Position numbers and translations under genes: made by a program | In this document: in pieces, positions 27,572-36,275 of the stretch | How the letters are laid out: the number at the start of each line of letters is the position of its first letter | Position numbering within the stretch: the first letter of the stretch is position 1 | Assembly (NCBI GenBank): GCA_002840125.1 | Contig: PGZF01000001.1 | Span: 997,237 to 1,061,236, forward strand | Source: Gammaproteobacteria bacterium HGW-Gammaproteobacteria-15 | GTDB lineage: Bacteria; Pseudomonadota; Gammaproteobacteria; Enterobacterales; Alteromonadaceae | Length of the DNA: 64,000 bases | Direction of reading: 5' to 3' | Notes under the pieces: model-generated | Databases searched by the model: none | What the model was told of the DNA's origin: nothing | The model's input: the letters and a program-made list of their open reading frames with translations, nothing else

Positions 27572-28557
27572 CCGGTAACAACCTGATTACGGCCAAGATG
27601 TTTAGCCTGGTACAACGCCATATCCGCGCGGTGTAACCAGGCTTCCCAATCTTCCCCCGGTTGTAACTGGGCCACACCTATAGACGTCGTCAGGTACGAG
27701 CCATCGGGCAACATCATGCGCTGCTCAACACCTGCCCGCAGCTTCTCTGCCAATTTGTTTAGATCTGCCGGCCTGGTATCGGCCACCAGTACCACAAATT
27801 CTTCACCACCGAACCGGAATACCTGATCATGCGAACGCAACATAGATTTCAACACGGGGATAAGTTCAATCAGTTTTTGATCGCCAACTTTATGCCCATG
27901 GTTATCATTAATTTGTTTGAAATGATCTAAGTCGAGCAAAATAAGCCCGTACTGCCGACCACTTTTAGTAAATTCATAAATGGCAACTGCCAGCTGATCA
28001 TTTAACGTACGCCGGTTTGACGCCCCGGTTAAACTGTCTGTTGTTGCAAGCCGCTTTAATTCCTGGCGCTGCACCTGAGCCCGGTAAGCAAAAATAAAAG
28101 CAAACACACTGGAAATGGTTGTTGTTACCATAAAAGATGTCATCTGGAACTGGCTGTCAAAAACACTACCCGGGCGCCAAAATGCATAGCTGAGCAGCAC
28201 CAGTAACATAGTAACTAATAACGCAAAGGCCTTAAGCGGAGATACCAGAAAGAATATAAACACCAAAAACGGATAGACCCAAAACAAGCCATCTACGCCT
28301 AAATTAATACATACCAACACAGCGCCAATACAAAATACCACCGCCATAAACAGGCCGGGTTTTACCGTATCACCACTATGCCAGGCCTTGCGGGTGGCAA
28401 TAATAGCGCAGGTGACCATCAGTAAATCTGCAATGCCAACAACAATATTACCGGTATACAAACGATACAGGCCATAAGGAGTGACACACAGCACTATCAT
28501 AGCCCCGACCAGAGTTAACATAGCCAGATAAAAATCGTTTTTTAAACGCTCCAACAC
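27568..28557 (-). CDS. Membrane-bound diguanylate cyclase (GGDEF)
   Basis: Makes cyclic di-GMP from two GTP. The 329-residue protein has about six N-terminal membrane helices (1-160) of an undefined sensor, then a GGDEF domain (about 170-329) with intact GGEEF (250-254), the TDSLTGASNRR entry motif, and an RSHD inhibitory site five residues before the active site. No EAL domain. An isolated gene, convergent with the penicillin-binding protein. Confidence 0.93.
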   Translation of the reverse strand: MLERLKNDFYLAMLTLVGAMIVLCVTPYGLYRLYTGNIVVGIADLLMVTCAIIATRKAWHSGDTVKPGLFMAVVFCIGAVLVCINLGVDGLFWVYPFLVFIFFLVSPLKAFALLVTMLLVLLSYAFWRPGSVFDSQFQMTSFMVTTTISSVFAFIFAYRAQVQRQELKRLATTDSLTGASNRRTLNDQLAVAIYEFTKSGRQYGLILLDLDHFKQINDNHGHKVGDQKLIELIPVLKSMLRSHDQVFRFGGEEFVVLVADTRPADLNKLAEKLRAGVEQRMMLPDGSYLTTSIGVAQLQPGEDWEAWLHRADMALYQAKHLGRNQVVTG

Positions 28558-28661
28558 CGCTTGTATCCCCGTCCGAGCTAAATTATTTCTTATTAATATA
28601 GAAGCATCCTAGCTTATTCACTAACCAGAAAGCAAAATCACATAACGGTAGTACAGCTGAG

Positions 28662-29249
28662 CTAGCGAAGCAGTGCTGCGCTTAACTGATTAAAATGATT
28701 GAAACTCCAATCTGCCTGGGCAGCAAAATGCTGGTTATATTGATTCAGATATAAGCAAGACGCCATGCCAGCATTGGCGGCGGTTAGAATATCAAAAATA
28801 TAATCACCGACATAAATCATCTGCTGTACGGGCAACTGCAGATCAGCAGCAAAATGCAACAACCCAGCCGGATCAGGTTTTGCCGCGCAGTCTTCCCGTG
28901 TAAGCACACGCTGAATTGGGATCTGCAACCGCTGTAACGTTAGTTGCGTTGCTGCACGCATATTCCGTGTCAGCAGTGCCAGCGGTATTTCAGCCTTTAC
29001 CAGTGCCTTTAAGCACTCTTCAGCGCCCGGCATCCAGCAAGCTTGCCTGGCACCGTGTAATTCATGCTGGCAGATAATCTGCTCAATTCTGCTGCGTTCA
29101 ACCGTATCTGCCACCTGGGCCAGGGTTTCCAGCAAAGGTGTACCATGCGGCCAGCCGATTTCGTCACACATAGCGGCAAAATCTAACGCCGAGTCGACGA
29201 GCGTGCCATCAAGATCAAACACCACTGCTTTTATATGCTGTAGCTGCAA
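28662..29249 (-). CDS. HAD-superfamily phosphatase (phosphoglycolate phosphatase-like)
   Basis: A 195-residue HAD hydrolase. Motif I is DLDGT (12-16, nucleophile D12), motif II the LLTRN threonine, motif III the lysine in AAKPDPAG, and motif IV GDYIFDILTA. The cap is the small helical C1 type, placing it in HAD subfamily IA with phosphoglycolate and pyrophosphate phosphatases. Substrate not determinable. It lies 105 nt beyond the GGDEF gene on the same strand. Confidence 0.9.
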   Translation of the reverse strand: MQLQHIKAVVFDLDGTLVDSALDFAAMCDEIGWPHGTPLLETLAQVADTVERSRIEQIICQHELHGARQACWMPGAEECLKALVKAEIPLALLTRNMRAATQLTLQRLQIPIQRVLTREDCAAKPDPAGLLHFAADLQLPVQQMIYVGDYIFDILTAANAGMASCLYLNQYNQHFAAQADWSFNHFNQLSAALLR

Positions 29250-29409
29250 GCCGAAGCTCCTTATCCTGTATTAGTCATTTTGGTCAAAAATTAGTGAAAT
29301 CCGTATTTCTGACAGTGGCAAATAAAACTATCCAATTGTTTTTAAACAACTTATATTTGGCATGCTTTCTGCCTGAACAATCATATCACTACATCATAAG
29401 GAAGAAAAA

Positions 29410-29829
29410 ATGAGTATTCTGAGGTTACTGTTTAATATACTGTGGTTTGTGCTGGGTGGTTTTGTTATGGGGCTATTATGGTGGCTGGCAGGCCTGCTGT
29501 GTTTTATCAGTATTATTGGTATTCCCTTTGGCCGCAGCTGCTTTGTTATTGGCGAAATGGCATTCTGGCCCTTTGGTCAGGATGCAGTAAACCGGCGCTA
29601 TATTAACCGCTATGACGATATAGGCACTGGTACCATGGGTACACTGGGTAATATTATCTGGTTTTTGTTTTTTGGTATCTGGCTGGCTATTGGTCATCTT
29701 GGTCACGCGCTGGTATGCTTTGTCAGTATTATCGGCATACCTTTTGGCATACAGCATTTAAAACTGGCAATGCTATCGTTGGCACCTATTGGCAAAACGG
29801 TAGTGGCACGCCACGCAATCCGATGCTAA
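29410..29829 (+). CDS. yccF: YccF-family inner-membrane protein
   Basis: A 139-residue protein with two copies of the YccF domain: FNILWFVLGGFVMGLLWW with ISIIGIPFGRSCF, then GNIIWFLFFGIWLAIGHL with VSIIGIPFGIQHLKL. Four membrane helices are expected. E. coli YccF has the same internal duplication. Function unknown. A strong AAGGAAG site precedes the ATG. Confidence 0.93.
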   Translation: MSILRLLFNILWFVLGGFVMGLLWWLAGLLCFISIIGIPFGRSCFVIGEMAFWPFGQDAVNRRYINRYDDIGTGTMGTLGNIIWFLFFGIWLAIGHLGHALVCFVSIIGIPFGIQHLKLAMLSLAPIGKTVVARHAIRC

Positions 29830-29864
29830 AACACGGATACATATAGCCACACTAGGCATTACTT

Positions 29865-30203
29865 ATGGCAAAACACCACTATCAGCGCATCTGGCAAACG
29901 GTAAAGCAAATTCCTGCCGGAAAAGTAGCCAGCTATGGCCAGATAGCCGATTTGGCAGGCCTACCCGGCCGCGCCAGATTAGTAGGTAAAGCATTGGGGT
30001 ATGTCCCTGCCGAACTCGCAGTACCCTGGTACAGAGTACTGCGCAGTGATCGCAGCCTGGCTTTTCCACAAGGCTCCGCAACCGCTGAAGAGCAGCGCCA
30101 GCATTTGCTGGCAGAAGGTGTGCTGATAAAACAAAATCGGGTAAACAAGAAAGATATTTGGCAGCCAGAACTGGCAGAATTACTATTTAATCTACAGTAC
30201 TAA
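29865..30203 (+). CDS. Alkyltransferase-like protein (ATL, MGMT family)
   Basis: A 112-residue protein with the DNA-binding half of O6-alkylguanine-DNA alkyltransferase: IPAGKVASYGQIADLAG and RLVGKALGY. The active-site PCHRV is replaced by PWYRV (54-58), so the acceptor Cys is absent. Such ATL proteins bind and flag O6-alkylguanine for nucleotide excision repair without repairing it themselves. E. coli Atl has Trp at the same position. The stop overlaps the convergent small gene by 4 bp. Confidence 0.92.
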   Translation: MAKHHYQRIWQTVKQIPAGKVASYGQIADLAGLPGRARLVGKALGYVPAELAVPWYRVLRSDRSLAFPQGSATAEEQRQHLLAEGVLIKQNRVNKKDIWQPELAELLFNLQY

Positions 30204-30490
30204 ACCCGGTTTAGCCGTTTCTTCGAGCGCAGCATGGCTTCCTGTTCAAACTCTTCCATATATTCAGCTAAATCGCCTTTCCATTTTTCATCAGCTTCAT
30301 CTACTGCCTCTTTAACTAAACCCACTTCAAGTTGATCACGCTGCACCAGCAGTTTATGCGCCCTGCTATGCATCTCTAGTTCAACCTCAGCCTGAATCTG
30401 ACTGATTGAACGCAGGAGATACAGTTTACGGAATACCGCTATAGCCAATGTATCCAGCAGTAATATAACAATGATGCATACCACTATCAC
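30200..30490 (-). CDS. Small single-helix membrane protein, unknown
   Basis: A 96-residue protein with one N-terminal membrane helix (about 2-20) and a long charged helix likely to form a coiled coil (about 28-95), rich in Glu and ending RSKKRLNRV. No family recognised. Its start overlaps the upstream membrane-protein gene by 4 nt, so the two are coupled. Third gene of a leftward unit led by the repeat-bearing protein at 31049-31345. Confidence 0.65.
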   Translation of the reverse strand: MIVVCIIVILLLDTLAIAVFRKLYLLRSISQIQAEVELEMHSRAHKLLVQRDQLEVGLVKEAVDEADEKWKGDLAEYMEEFEQEAMLRSKKRLNRV

Positions 30491-31005
30491 TGGGTGACCT
30501 CCTGGGATAAGGGCTGTTTGGATCTACCCTCTCTAAGCCAAAAGAAGATTAACATTGGAACCAATATAATGTTCAGAGCTGGGATTGCGTTGCGGTATAA
30601 CTCTGCGAATACTTCAGTATTAAATACAAACCGATCAATAAAGCGTAAGCTCTGTAGTAAAGTGAATATCAGTAACGCACAACCAAGCACAACAGCTACT
30701 AAACTAACATTTTGTCGTAGCAGTTCATGTAGCTTAAACAGCAGGTATAAAGACACACAATCAATAAAAGCAAAACCACCATACCATACAAGTTTATACA
30801 TAATTCCGGGCTGACTAGATATCTCATACAGCATTGGTGTGGCTGCAGACATTATCCCGCTTGACAGGGCAAGAACTATAAAGCTGATGACAACCGATGA
30901 GACTTTACGCTCAAATGCGACTGCAATAATCAGCAATACAAAATTTGAGACAAAAACAAATTTTCCCATCTCAAATAAAAAGCCTTGGATGTAGCTCCAG
31001 TCCAT
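30487..31005 (-). CDS. Multi-helix membrane protein, unknown
   Basis: A 172-residue protein from MDWSYIQGF, with about five membrane helices (14-30, 34-54, 68-90, 96-118, 133-155) and a polar C-terminal tail. Not recognised. An open frame continues to 31122, but that would overlap the upstream gene by 74 nt; the ATG at 31005 has GGAAA before it and lies 43 nt after that gene. Coupled by 4-nt overlap to the next small gene. Confidence 0.65.
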   Translation of the reverse strand: MDWSYIQGFLFEMGKFVFVSNFVLLIIAVAFERKVSSVVISFIVLALSSGIMSAATPMLYEISSQPGIMYKLVWYGGFAFIDCVSLYLLFKLHELLRQNVSLVAVVLGCALLIFTLLQSLRFIDRFVFNTEVFAELYRNAIPALNIILVPMLIFFWLREGRSKQPLSQEVTQ

Positions 31006-31048
31006 AGGTGTTTCCGCATAATAGAATTCTGAAAATGTATACCGAAAC

Positions 31049-31345
31049 TTATCTACCTTTAGGGGGCTCGATACCCATACCATTGGTGAGCGTTGTAGCA
31101 CTACTCGTCTTTGGAGGTTCAATTCCCATACCGTTGGTAAGCGTAGTTACAGCAGTGTCTGGGCGGCGCTCTGCAGATAGCAATGCTTTTGCTTGCTCGC
31201 TAATTTGTACTGAATCGGTAGTTTTTACAGCCGGAGATGCTGCTGCCTGAGTATTTTGCTGTTTTAGCGCCGCCGTGGCTGCTTTTTCCTGAGTATATAA
31301 CTGCAACTGGGCGGTGTTATTATTGCTGATATTATTTACTGACAT
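31049..31345 (-). CDS. Small protein with duplicated 13-residue C-terminal motif, unknown
   Basis: A 98-residue, Cys-free, soluble and probably disordered protein. The N-terminus is rich in Asn, Gln and Ala; the middle has DSVQISEQAKALLSAE, a segment also seen in small flagella-related or hypothetical proteins; the C-terminus carries two identical copies of TTLTNGMGIEPPK separated by TSSA. The two coding repeats (31109-31147 and 31058-31096) differ at nine codons, all synonymous. No signal peptide. AGAGG precedes the ATG. A flagellar helper, a secreted or processed peptide, and a RiPP-like precursor all remain possible; none is shown. Confidence 0.75.
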   Translation of the reverse strand: MSVNNISNNNTAQLQLYTQEKAATAALKQQNTQAAASPAVKTTDSVQISEQAKALLSAERRPDTAVTTLTNGMGIEPPKTSSATTLTNGMGIEPPKGR

Positions 31346-31499
31346 GCTCTACCTCTTGTATTGAGTTCTATCTCAGCTCCATACTAAGATCCATAGCAGA
31401 ATAACTCCAGCAAATTTACAGCCATTTATTTGACAAAAAAGTGATATTTACGCCAAAGATGTAACCTTGAGTAACTGTGCGGCTTATATAAGGATAAAA

Positions 31500-32084
31500 G
31501 TGAACTATCTTGCCCATGCTGTATTAGCAAAACCCAATCTTTATTCACTTACCGGCAATCTGCTTGGTGATTTCTGTAAAGGTATGGCGCTGGATACTTT
31601 GCACCCCGATATTCTGGCAGGTTTACGTAACCATCGGGCTACAGACAGCTTTACAGATCAGCACCCGGAAGTCAGACAACTAAAAACCCTGTTTTCCCCC
31701 AACCGCCGCCGGTTTGCCGGTATTGCACTGGACGTATTATTTGATCATTTTCTTATCAGGCATTGGCAACAGTTTTACAGCACAACGTTCGCTGATTACA
31801 AGCAACAGCTTTACACAGACTTAGCCGCGGCAGAACCATTAATGCCTGTAGCTATGGCACACACAATGCGCAGTGTACGTACACATGATTGGTTCAGCAG
31901 TTACCAGCAACTGCCGCAATTAGGGTTGGCATTAGACCGGATTGCCAGCCGGATCAGGTTTCCCCATCAGTTCGCCGGTATAATTGACGAAATTCAGCCA
32001 CAATATACCGCTCTGGAGCAAAGTTTCTTAAGGTTTTATCCACAACTACAGCTACACATCGAGCAACTGGCGCTTGAAGCCTAA
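31500..32084 (+). CDS. acpH: Acyl carrier protein phosphodiesterase
   Basis: Removes the 4'-phosphopantetheine group from acyl carrier protein. The 194-residue helical protein matches E. coli AcpH in length: MNYLAHAVLA at the start, GNLLGDFCKG, GLRNHRATDSFTDQHPEV and the metal-ligand FDHFLIRHW. A GTG start at 31500 with AAGGAT upstream is chosen; a longer frame from 31467 would add 11 non-family residues. Stands alone. Confidence 0.93.
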   Translation: MNYLAHAVLAKPNLYSLTGNLLGDFCKGMALDTLHPDILAGLRNHRATDSFTDQHPEVRQLKTLFSPNRRRFAGIALDVLFDHFLIRHWQQFYSTTFADYKQQLYTDLAAAEPLMPVAMAHTMRSVRTHDWFSSYQQLPQLGLALDRIASRIRFPHQFAGIIDEIQPQYTALEQSFLRFYPQLQLHIEQLALEA

Positions 32085-32220
32085 GCAATAACGCTTTAGC
32101 GCAACCGGCCCTGGCGTTATTCCAGCAGATTTATCCTGCCATTAGTTGCGTTAAAAGCCTGCTATTGGCTAGACTAGCGCCCTGTTCGTTTTGATAGCCA
32201 AAAAATACAGGAGCGCAATA

Positions 32221-32922
32221 ATGGGCGCACAATGGAAAGCCAAACATAAAATGGATGCAGCCAACGCCAAAGGCCGCATTTTTACCAAACTGGCAAAAGA
32301 GATTGCCGTTGCAGCACGTAATGGTGCCGATCCGGATATGAACGCCAAATTACGCTCGGCCATCGAAGCGGCAAAAAAAGCGTCTATGCCAAAAGATACG
32401 CTGGAACGAGCCATCAAAAAAGGTGCGGGCTTGCTTGATGGCCCGGCCAACTATGAAACCGTAGTATACGAAGGCTTTGCACCGCATCAGGTGCCGGTTA
32501 TTGTTGAATGTTTAACTGACAATAAAAACCGCAGTGCCATGAGTATCCGACAATTGTTCCGCAAAGGCCAACTGGCCACTTCTGGTGCAATATCCTGGGA
32601 TTTTAAGCATTTAGGCCAAATCGAAGCTGAGCCTACCAATGCAGATGCAGATGCTGAACTGGCTGCCATAGAAGCCGGTGCGCAGGATTTTGAAGCTGGT
32701 GACGATAACGAAGTAGTGTTTTTAACAGAAGCTACCGATTTAGATCTGGTGGCCAAAGCCCTGCCGGAATTTGGCTTTAACGTACTAACCGCTAAGCTGG
32801 TATACCGTGCTAATAACCCGGTAACGTTAGACGATGCACAACGCGCAGAAGTAGAAGCCTTTTTAGATGCTATTGATGCTGATGATGACGTGCAAAACGT
32901 CTATGTTGGCTTAGCAGGTTAA
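32221..32922 (+). CDS. YebC/TACO1-family protein (second paralog)
   Basis: A 233-residue member of the YebC family, now linked to relief of ribosome stalling and earlier described as transcriptional regulators. It starts [28 protein letters not shown], with [21 protein letters not shown] and a C-terminal [13 protein letters not shown]. It is clearly distinct from the canonical yebC at 49112-49855, so this genome has at least two. AGGAG precedes the ATG at 32221; the upstream frame to 32191 is ignored. Followed by its own terminator. Confidence 0.93.
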   Translation: MGAQWKAKHKMDAANAKGRIFTKLAKEIAVAARNGADPDMNAKLRSAIEAAKKASMPKDTLERAIKKGAGLLDGPANYETVVYEGFAPHQVPVIVECLTDNKNRSAMSIRQLFRKGQLATSGAISWDFKHLGQIEAEPTNADADAELAAIEAGAQDFEAGDDNEVVFLTEATDLDLVAKALPEFGFNVLTAKLVYRANNPVTLDDAQRAEVEAFLDAIDADDDVQNVYVGLAG

Positions 32923-32952
32923 TTTACTTTCGCTGTTATTTACTTAGCTGAA

Positions 32953-32985
32953 ACAGCCATCCCGTCGGGTGGCTGTGTTGTTTTT
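32953..32985 (+). terminator. Terminator after the second YebC-family gene
   Basis: ACAGCCA and CCC (32953-32963) pair with GGG and TGGCTGT (32967-32976), 10 bp with one bulged T and a 3-nt loop; TTGTTTTT follows (32978-32985). Confidence 0.8.
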
Positions 32986-32995
32986 ACTACACAGC

Positions 32996-33379
32996 TTAAC
33001 CAAACAATAAACACCAGATACTGACTTTACGCTGCTGGTGATACTCCTTGCGCAGTGCATCCACCTTCTGCAAATGCAATTTTGCCTGTGCAACGTCGTC
33101 TTCTGTAGCCGCCTGCCGGGCCAACTGAAGCTCTGCCAACACCTGCTGCAGGCCATGTTTAAACTGCTCTGCTTTATCTGGCTCAAAATCCGCCAGGACC
33201 GACTGCTGTGTCAGGCTAATCAACTCATCCAACCGCGGTAACAGTTGCTCGGCGCTTTGTGCGTCGTACGCCTGCTTATACTGAAAGGCCATATTCTTCA
33301 TGGTCTTCTCCAGATCTACAGACGCCACAGCTGATACAGAGTAAAGCAACCAGCACAGGCTAAAACAAAGAATACGCAT
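32996..33379 (-). CDS. cybC: Periplasmic cytochrome b562
   Basis: A 127-residue four-helix-bundle heme protein. A signal peptide (about 1-19) is followed by DLEKTMKNM, where M27 aligns with axial ligand Met7 of E. coli cytochrome b562, and by KEYHQQRK, where H114 aligns with axial His102. There is no CxxCH, so heme is non-covalent. The ending VSIWCLLFG extends beyond the usual C-terminus and is hydrophobic. Role in electron transfer is poorly defined even in E. coli. Confidence 0.85.
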   Translation of the reverse strand: MRILCFSLCWLLYSVSAVASVDLEKTMKNMAFQYKQAYDAQSAEQLLPRLDELISLTQQSVLADFEPDKAEQFKHGLQQVLAELQLARQAATEDDVAQAKLHLQKVDALRKEYHQQRKVSIWCLLFG

Positions 33380-33399
33380 AGCAATATCTCAAAGTGCAA

Positions 33400-33415
33400 T
33401 AAGGCCGCTATTGTA
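33400..33415 (-). promoter_or_regulatory. -10 element of the cybC promoter
   Basis: On the minus strand TACAAT (33410-33415) is followed directly by AGCGGCC and TTA, and the -10 sits inside a small inverted repeat, CCGCT-acaat-AGCGG. It shares this layout with other promoters here. No clear -35. Confidence 0.45.
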
Positions 33416-33590
33416 GCGGAAAGCGCCCGGCAGGCATATCGCACAGGCGCACACAGGCCTGCAGTTAAAAATGTAGTAAGGCAGGTGCCAGGCGCAAAAA
33501 TGCTCCAATTGGCCTGACTGCACTTGTCGTTAGCCGTTAAACCTGCTGAGATAACAACGACAACCCGACATACGATAAGAGATAACAATA

Positions 33591-34793
33591 ATGAAGCAAA
33601 CTTTCACTCCTTTAGCCTTGTTCTGTGGTGTTGCCCTGCTAAGTGGCTGTACTACCACTGACAATAACAGCGCGGCCTCACAGGCCAGCACCGCGCAGCA
33701 ACTGGCACAGCAGTACATTATTATCGACACCCACATTGATGTGCCTTACCGGCTGCATAAAGACTGGGAAGACGTTACGGTAGCCACACAACGCGGTGAA
33801 TTTGATTACCCGCGAGCGCGAGCTGGTGGCTTAAATGCGCCCTTTATGTCTATTTATATCCCGGCATCTTACGAGCGTAGCGGTGGCGGTTATCAGTTGG
33901 CAAACCAGCTGATTGACAGTATGGAAGCCCTGGCAGGCCGTGCACCGGATAAATTCGCCATGGCGTACAGCACAACAGATGTGCTTGATCAATTTGGCAG
34001 TGGCAAAATATCACTGGCACTGGGTATGGAAAACGGCACGCCGATAAATGGTAAGCTGGAAAACCTGCAACATTTTTATCAGCGCGGCATCCGTTACATT
34101 ACGCTATCGCATTCTGAGAGCAACCATATTGCCGATTCCAGTTACGATTTACGCCGCCGCTGGAATGGCTTAAGCCCGTTCGGCAAAGAACTGATAGTGG
34201 CGATGAATAATATCGGTATGATGATTGATATTTCGCATGTATCAGATGACGCTTTTTATCAGGCCGTGGAGATCAGTAAGGTGCCGGTTATCGCCTCACA
34301 TTCGTCGCTGCGCAGTTATACCCCCGGGTTTGAGCGCAACATGGATGATGACATGATTAAAGCGCTGGCGAAAAACGGCGGCGTAGTACAAATTAACTTT
34401 GGCTCGTCTTTTGTTACCATGATGGCTAACCAATATGGCGCTCTGCGCAAAGCCGCAGCGAAACAAGCCGGTGTAGCCGATGATGATGCTTTTGAACTGG
34501 CGTTTCGCAAACAACATCCCTATCCGTTTGCTACGTTAGATACCGTACTTGACCATATTGATCATGTGGTAAAACTGGTAGGTATTGACTACGTTGGTAT
34601 TGGCTCTGACTACGACGGCGTAGGTGATTCACTGCCGATAGGCCTGAAGGATGTTGCCAGCTATCCTAACTTAATCGACGGCTTGCTGCAGCGCGGTTAT
34701 AGCGCAGCCGATATCGAAAAAATTCTCTCGGGTAATTTTCTGCGAGTTTGGCGCACAGTAGAGCAGTACGCCACACAACAACAAGCCAGATAA
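33591..34793 (+). CDS. Membrane dipeptidase (M19 family) lipoprotein
   Basis: A zinc dipeptidase of 400 residues, exported as a lipoprotein (lipobox LLSGC, Cys20). Metal ligands are visible in order: HID in IIDTHIDVPYR (about residue 46), the Glu in LALGMENG, His in MIDISHVSDD, and His in VIASHSS; GSDYDGVGD closes the site. Family members hydrolyse dipeptides, including some D-residue and beta-lactam substrates. Likely scavenges peptides in the periplasm. Confidence 0.93.
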   Translation: MKQTFTPLALFCGVALLSGCTTTDNNSAASQASTAQQLAQQYIIIDTHIDVPYRLHKDWEDVTVATQRGEFDYPRARAGGLNAPFMSIYIPASYERSGGGYQLANQLIDSMEALAGRAPDKFAMAYSTTDVLDQFGSGKISLALGMENGTPINGKLENLQHFYQRGIRYITLSHSESNHIADSSYDLRRRWNGLSPFGKELIVAMNNIGMMIDISHVSDDAFYQAVEISKVPVIASHSSLRSYTPGFERNMDDDMIKALAKNGGVVQINFGSSFVTMMANQYGALRKAAAKQAGVADDDAFELAFRKQHPYPFATLDTVLDHIDHVVKLVGIDYVGIGSDYDGVGDSLPIGLKDVASYPNLIDGLLQRGYSAADIEKILSGNFLRVWRTVEQYATQQQAR

Positions 34794-34868
34794 ACACAGC
34801 TAAAGCGCGGTACAAGCCGGGCTTTACTGCCAACCGCCAAACTTATGGCCGTGGTTTTTACTGGCCGC

Positions 34869-35576
34869 TCACTGAATAAACGCGGCCAGCAGACCGATGG
34901 CACCACCAAATACGCCACCCCACACCACCAGCCAGCCTAAATGCTGGCGGATCATCTGCTGAATAATGTCTTTTACCAGGCCAGGGGTCAGCTCGTTTAA
35001 ACGCTGCTGTACTATAGTGTCTACCTGAGCGCGCATACTTTCCAGCTGTTCGGGCTGATCCAGTTGTGCCAGCACCAGCTGGTTAAATTCATCTGTTTGC
35101 GACACCTCTACCAGTGCACTTTTCAGCTTACCGATAAACGGCTCTTTTAACGGTAATAAGGCTGCGCTGCCACCAAACATACCCAGCATACCGCCAAATG
35201 ATGACTGCTCTACTACTTTTAACAATGAGTCAAAGGCAGGCGACAGATCGGTTTTAGCTATAACCGGTTCAAAATCAAATGCTTTGCTATGGCTCTGTTG
35301 TTTATCAGCCAAAAAGCGCTCGATATTGCTGCTGCTAAAAAACTGTGTCATCACCAGTTGGTAAATGCCGGCTTTAAACTGTTCAAACCGGGCCGGAATT
35401 ACACCAGAGCCATACAACAGCGGTACTTTCTCAAACAGCATATGTACCGCCAGCCAGTTCGTCAGAGCACCAGATAACGCAAATAAGCCTACGCTAAGTA
35501 AAAGTGGTTGCTGTAAATACCAGCCTGCCAGCGTAATTGCTGCGGCTACCCCATTAGTAACAACATTTTTATTCAT
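34869..35576 (-). CDS. DUF445-family membrane protein
   Basis: A 235-residue protein with hydrophobic helices at both ends (about 10-40 and 210-233) and a long amphipathic middle. The GALTNWLAVHMLFEKVPLLYGSGVIPARFEQFK segment is the DUF445 signature. Function unknown; the shape suggests a membrane-anchored coiled structure. Monocistronic, convergent with the dipeptidase gene. Confidence 0.88.
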   Translation of the reverse strand: MNKNVVTNGVAAAITLAGWYLQQPLLLSVGLFALSGALTNWLAVHMLFEKVPLLYGSGVIPARFEQFKAGIYQLVMTQFFSSSNIERFLADKQQSHSKAFDFEPVIAKTDLSPAFDSLLKVVEQSSFGGMLGMFGGSAALLPLKEPFIGKLKSALVEVSQTDEFNQLVLAQLDQPEQLESMRAQVDTIVQQRLNELTPGLVKDIIQQMIRQHLGWLVVWGGVFGGAIGLLAAFIQ

Positions 35577-35746
35577 GCCCGTCTCTCACTGTTAAAACAT
35601 CAGCCCGGTTAAACCAAAGCTTTGTAAAACAAAAGTATAGTGGCGCAGATTCTAATCAGCTAAGCGCTTGCGAGCAAGTGCCCGCTTTAGCCATTGGCAA
35701 ATTCAGGTTATGCTGGGCAGGTATCAATGACAGTAAGTGAGTACAG

Positions 35747-36265
35747 ATGAAAATAGTCGTTGCCTCGGCCAATCCGGCAAAAATTCGCGCAGTACAGGAT
35801 GCATTAACACAGGTATTTAACGGCAAAATACTGCAATGCAGCGGGCAAAGCACCGACTCTGGCGTGCCAGCACAGCCTATGACCAGTGAAGAAACCTTAC
35901 AAGGGGCGCTCAACCGGCTGCAGGCAGTTGCAGCTGCCTCGCCGGGAGCAGACTATTATGTTGCCATTGAAGCAGGTTTAGACGGCGACTGCAGCTTCGC
36001 CTGGATTGTTATTGCTCACCAGGATCGCATCAGTAAAACCCGCTCGGCCAGTTTACCCATTCCACCCGCAGCACTCATGGCATTGCAACAGGGCGAAGAA
36101 CTGGGCGACGTAATTGACCTTATGTTCGCGCAACATAATATTAAACAACAAGGTGGAGCCATTGCCATGTTAACCAACCATCTGCTGACACGCTCAAGTG
36201 TGTATCAGCAAGCGATTATCCTGGCAATGATCCCGTTTATTCAGCCACAGCTGTTTACTAGTTAA
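35747..36265 (+). CDS. yjjX: Inosine/xanthosine triphosphatase
   Basis: House-cleaning nucleotidase that hydrolyses non-canonical ITP and XTP. The 172-residue protein has the family N-terminus MKIVVASANPAKIRAVQDAL, SGQSTDSGVPAQPMTSEETLQGALNR and YYVAIEAGLDG, with LGDVIDLMF in the C-terminal half. Length agrees with E. coli YjjX. Confidence 0.94.
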   Translation: MKIVVASANPAKIRAVQDALTQVFNGKILQCSGQSTDSGVPAQPMTSEETLQGALNRLQAVAAASPGADYYVAIEAGLDGDCSFAWIVIAHQDRISKTRSASLPIPPAALMALQQGEELGDVIDLMFAQHNIKQQGGAIAMLTNHLLTRSSVYQQAIILAMIPFIQPQLFTS

Positions 36266-36275
36266 CCGTAAAAAC

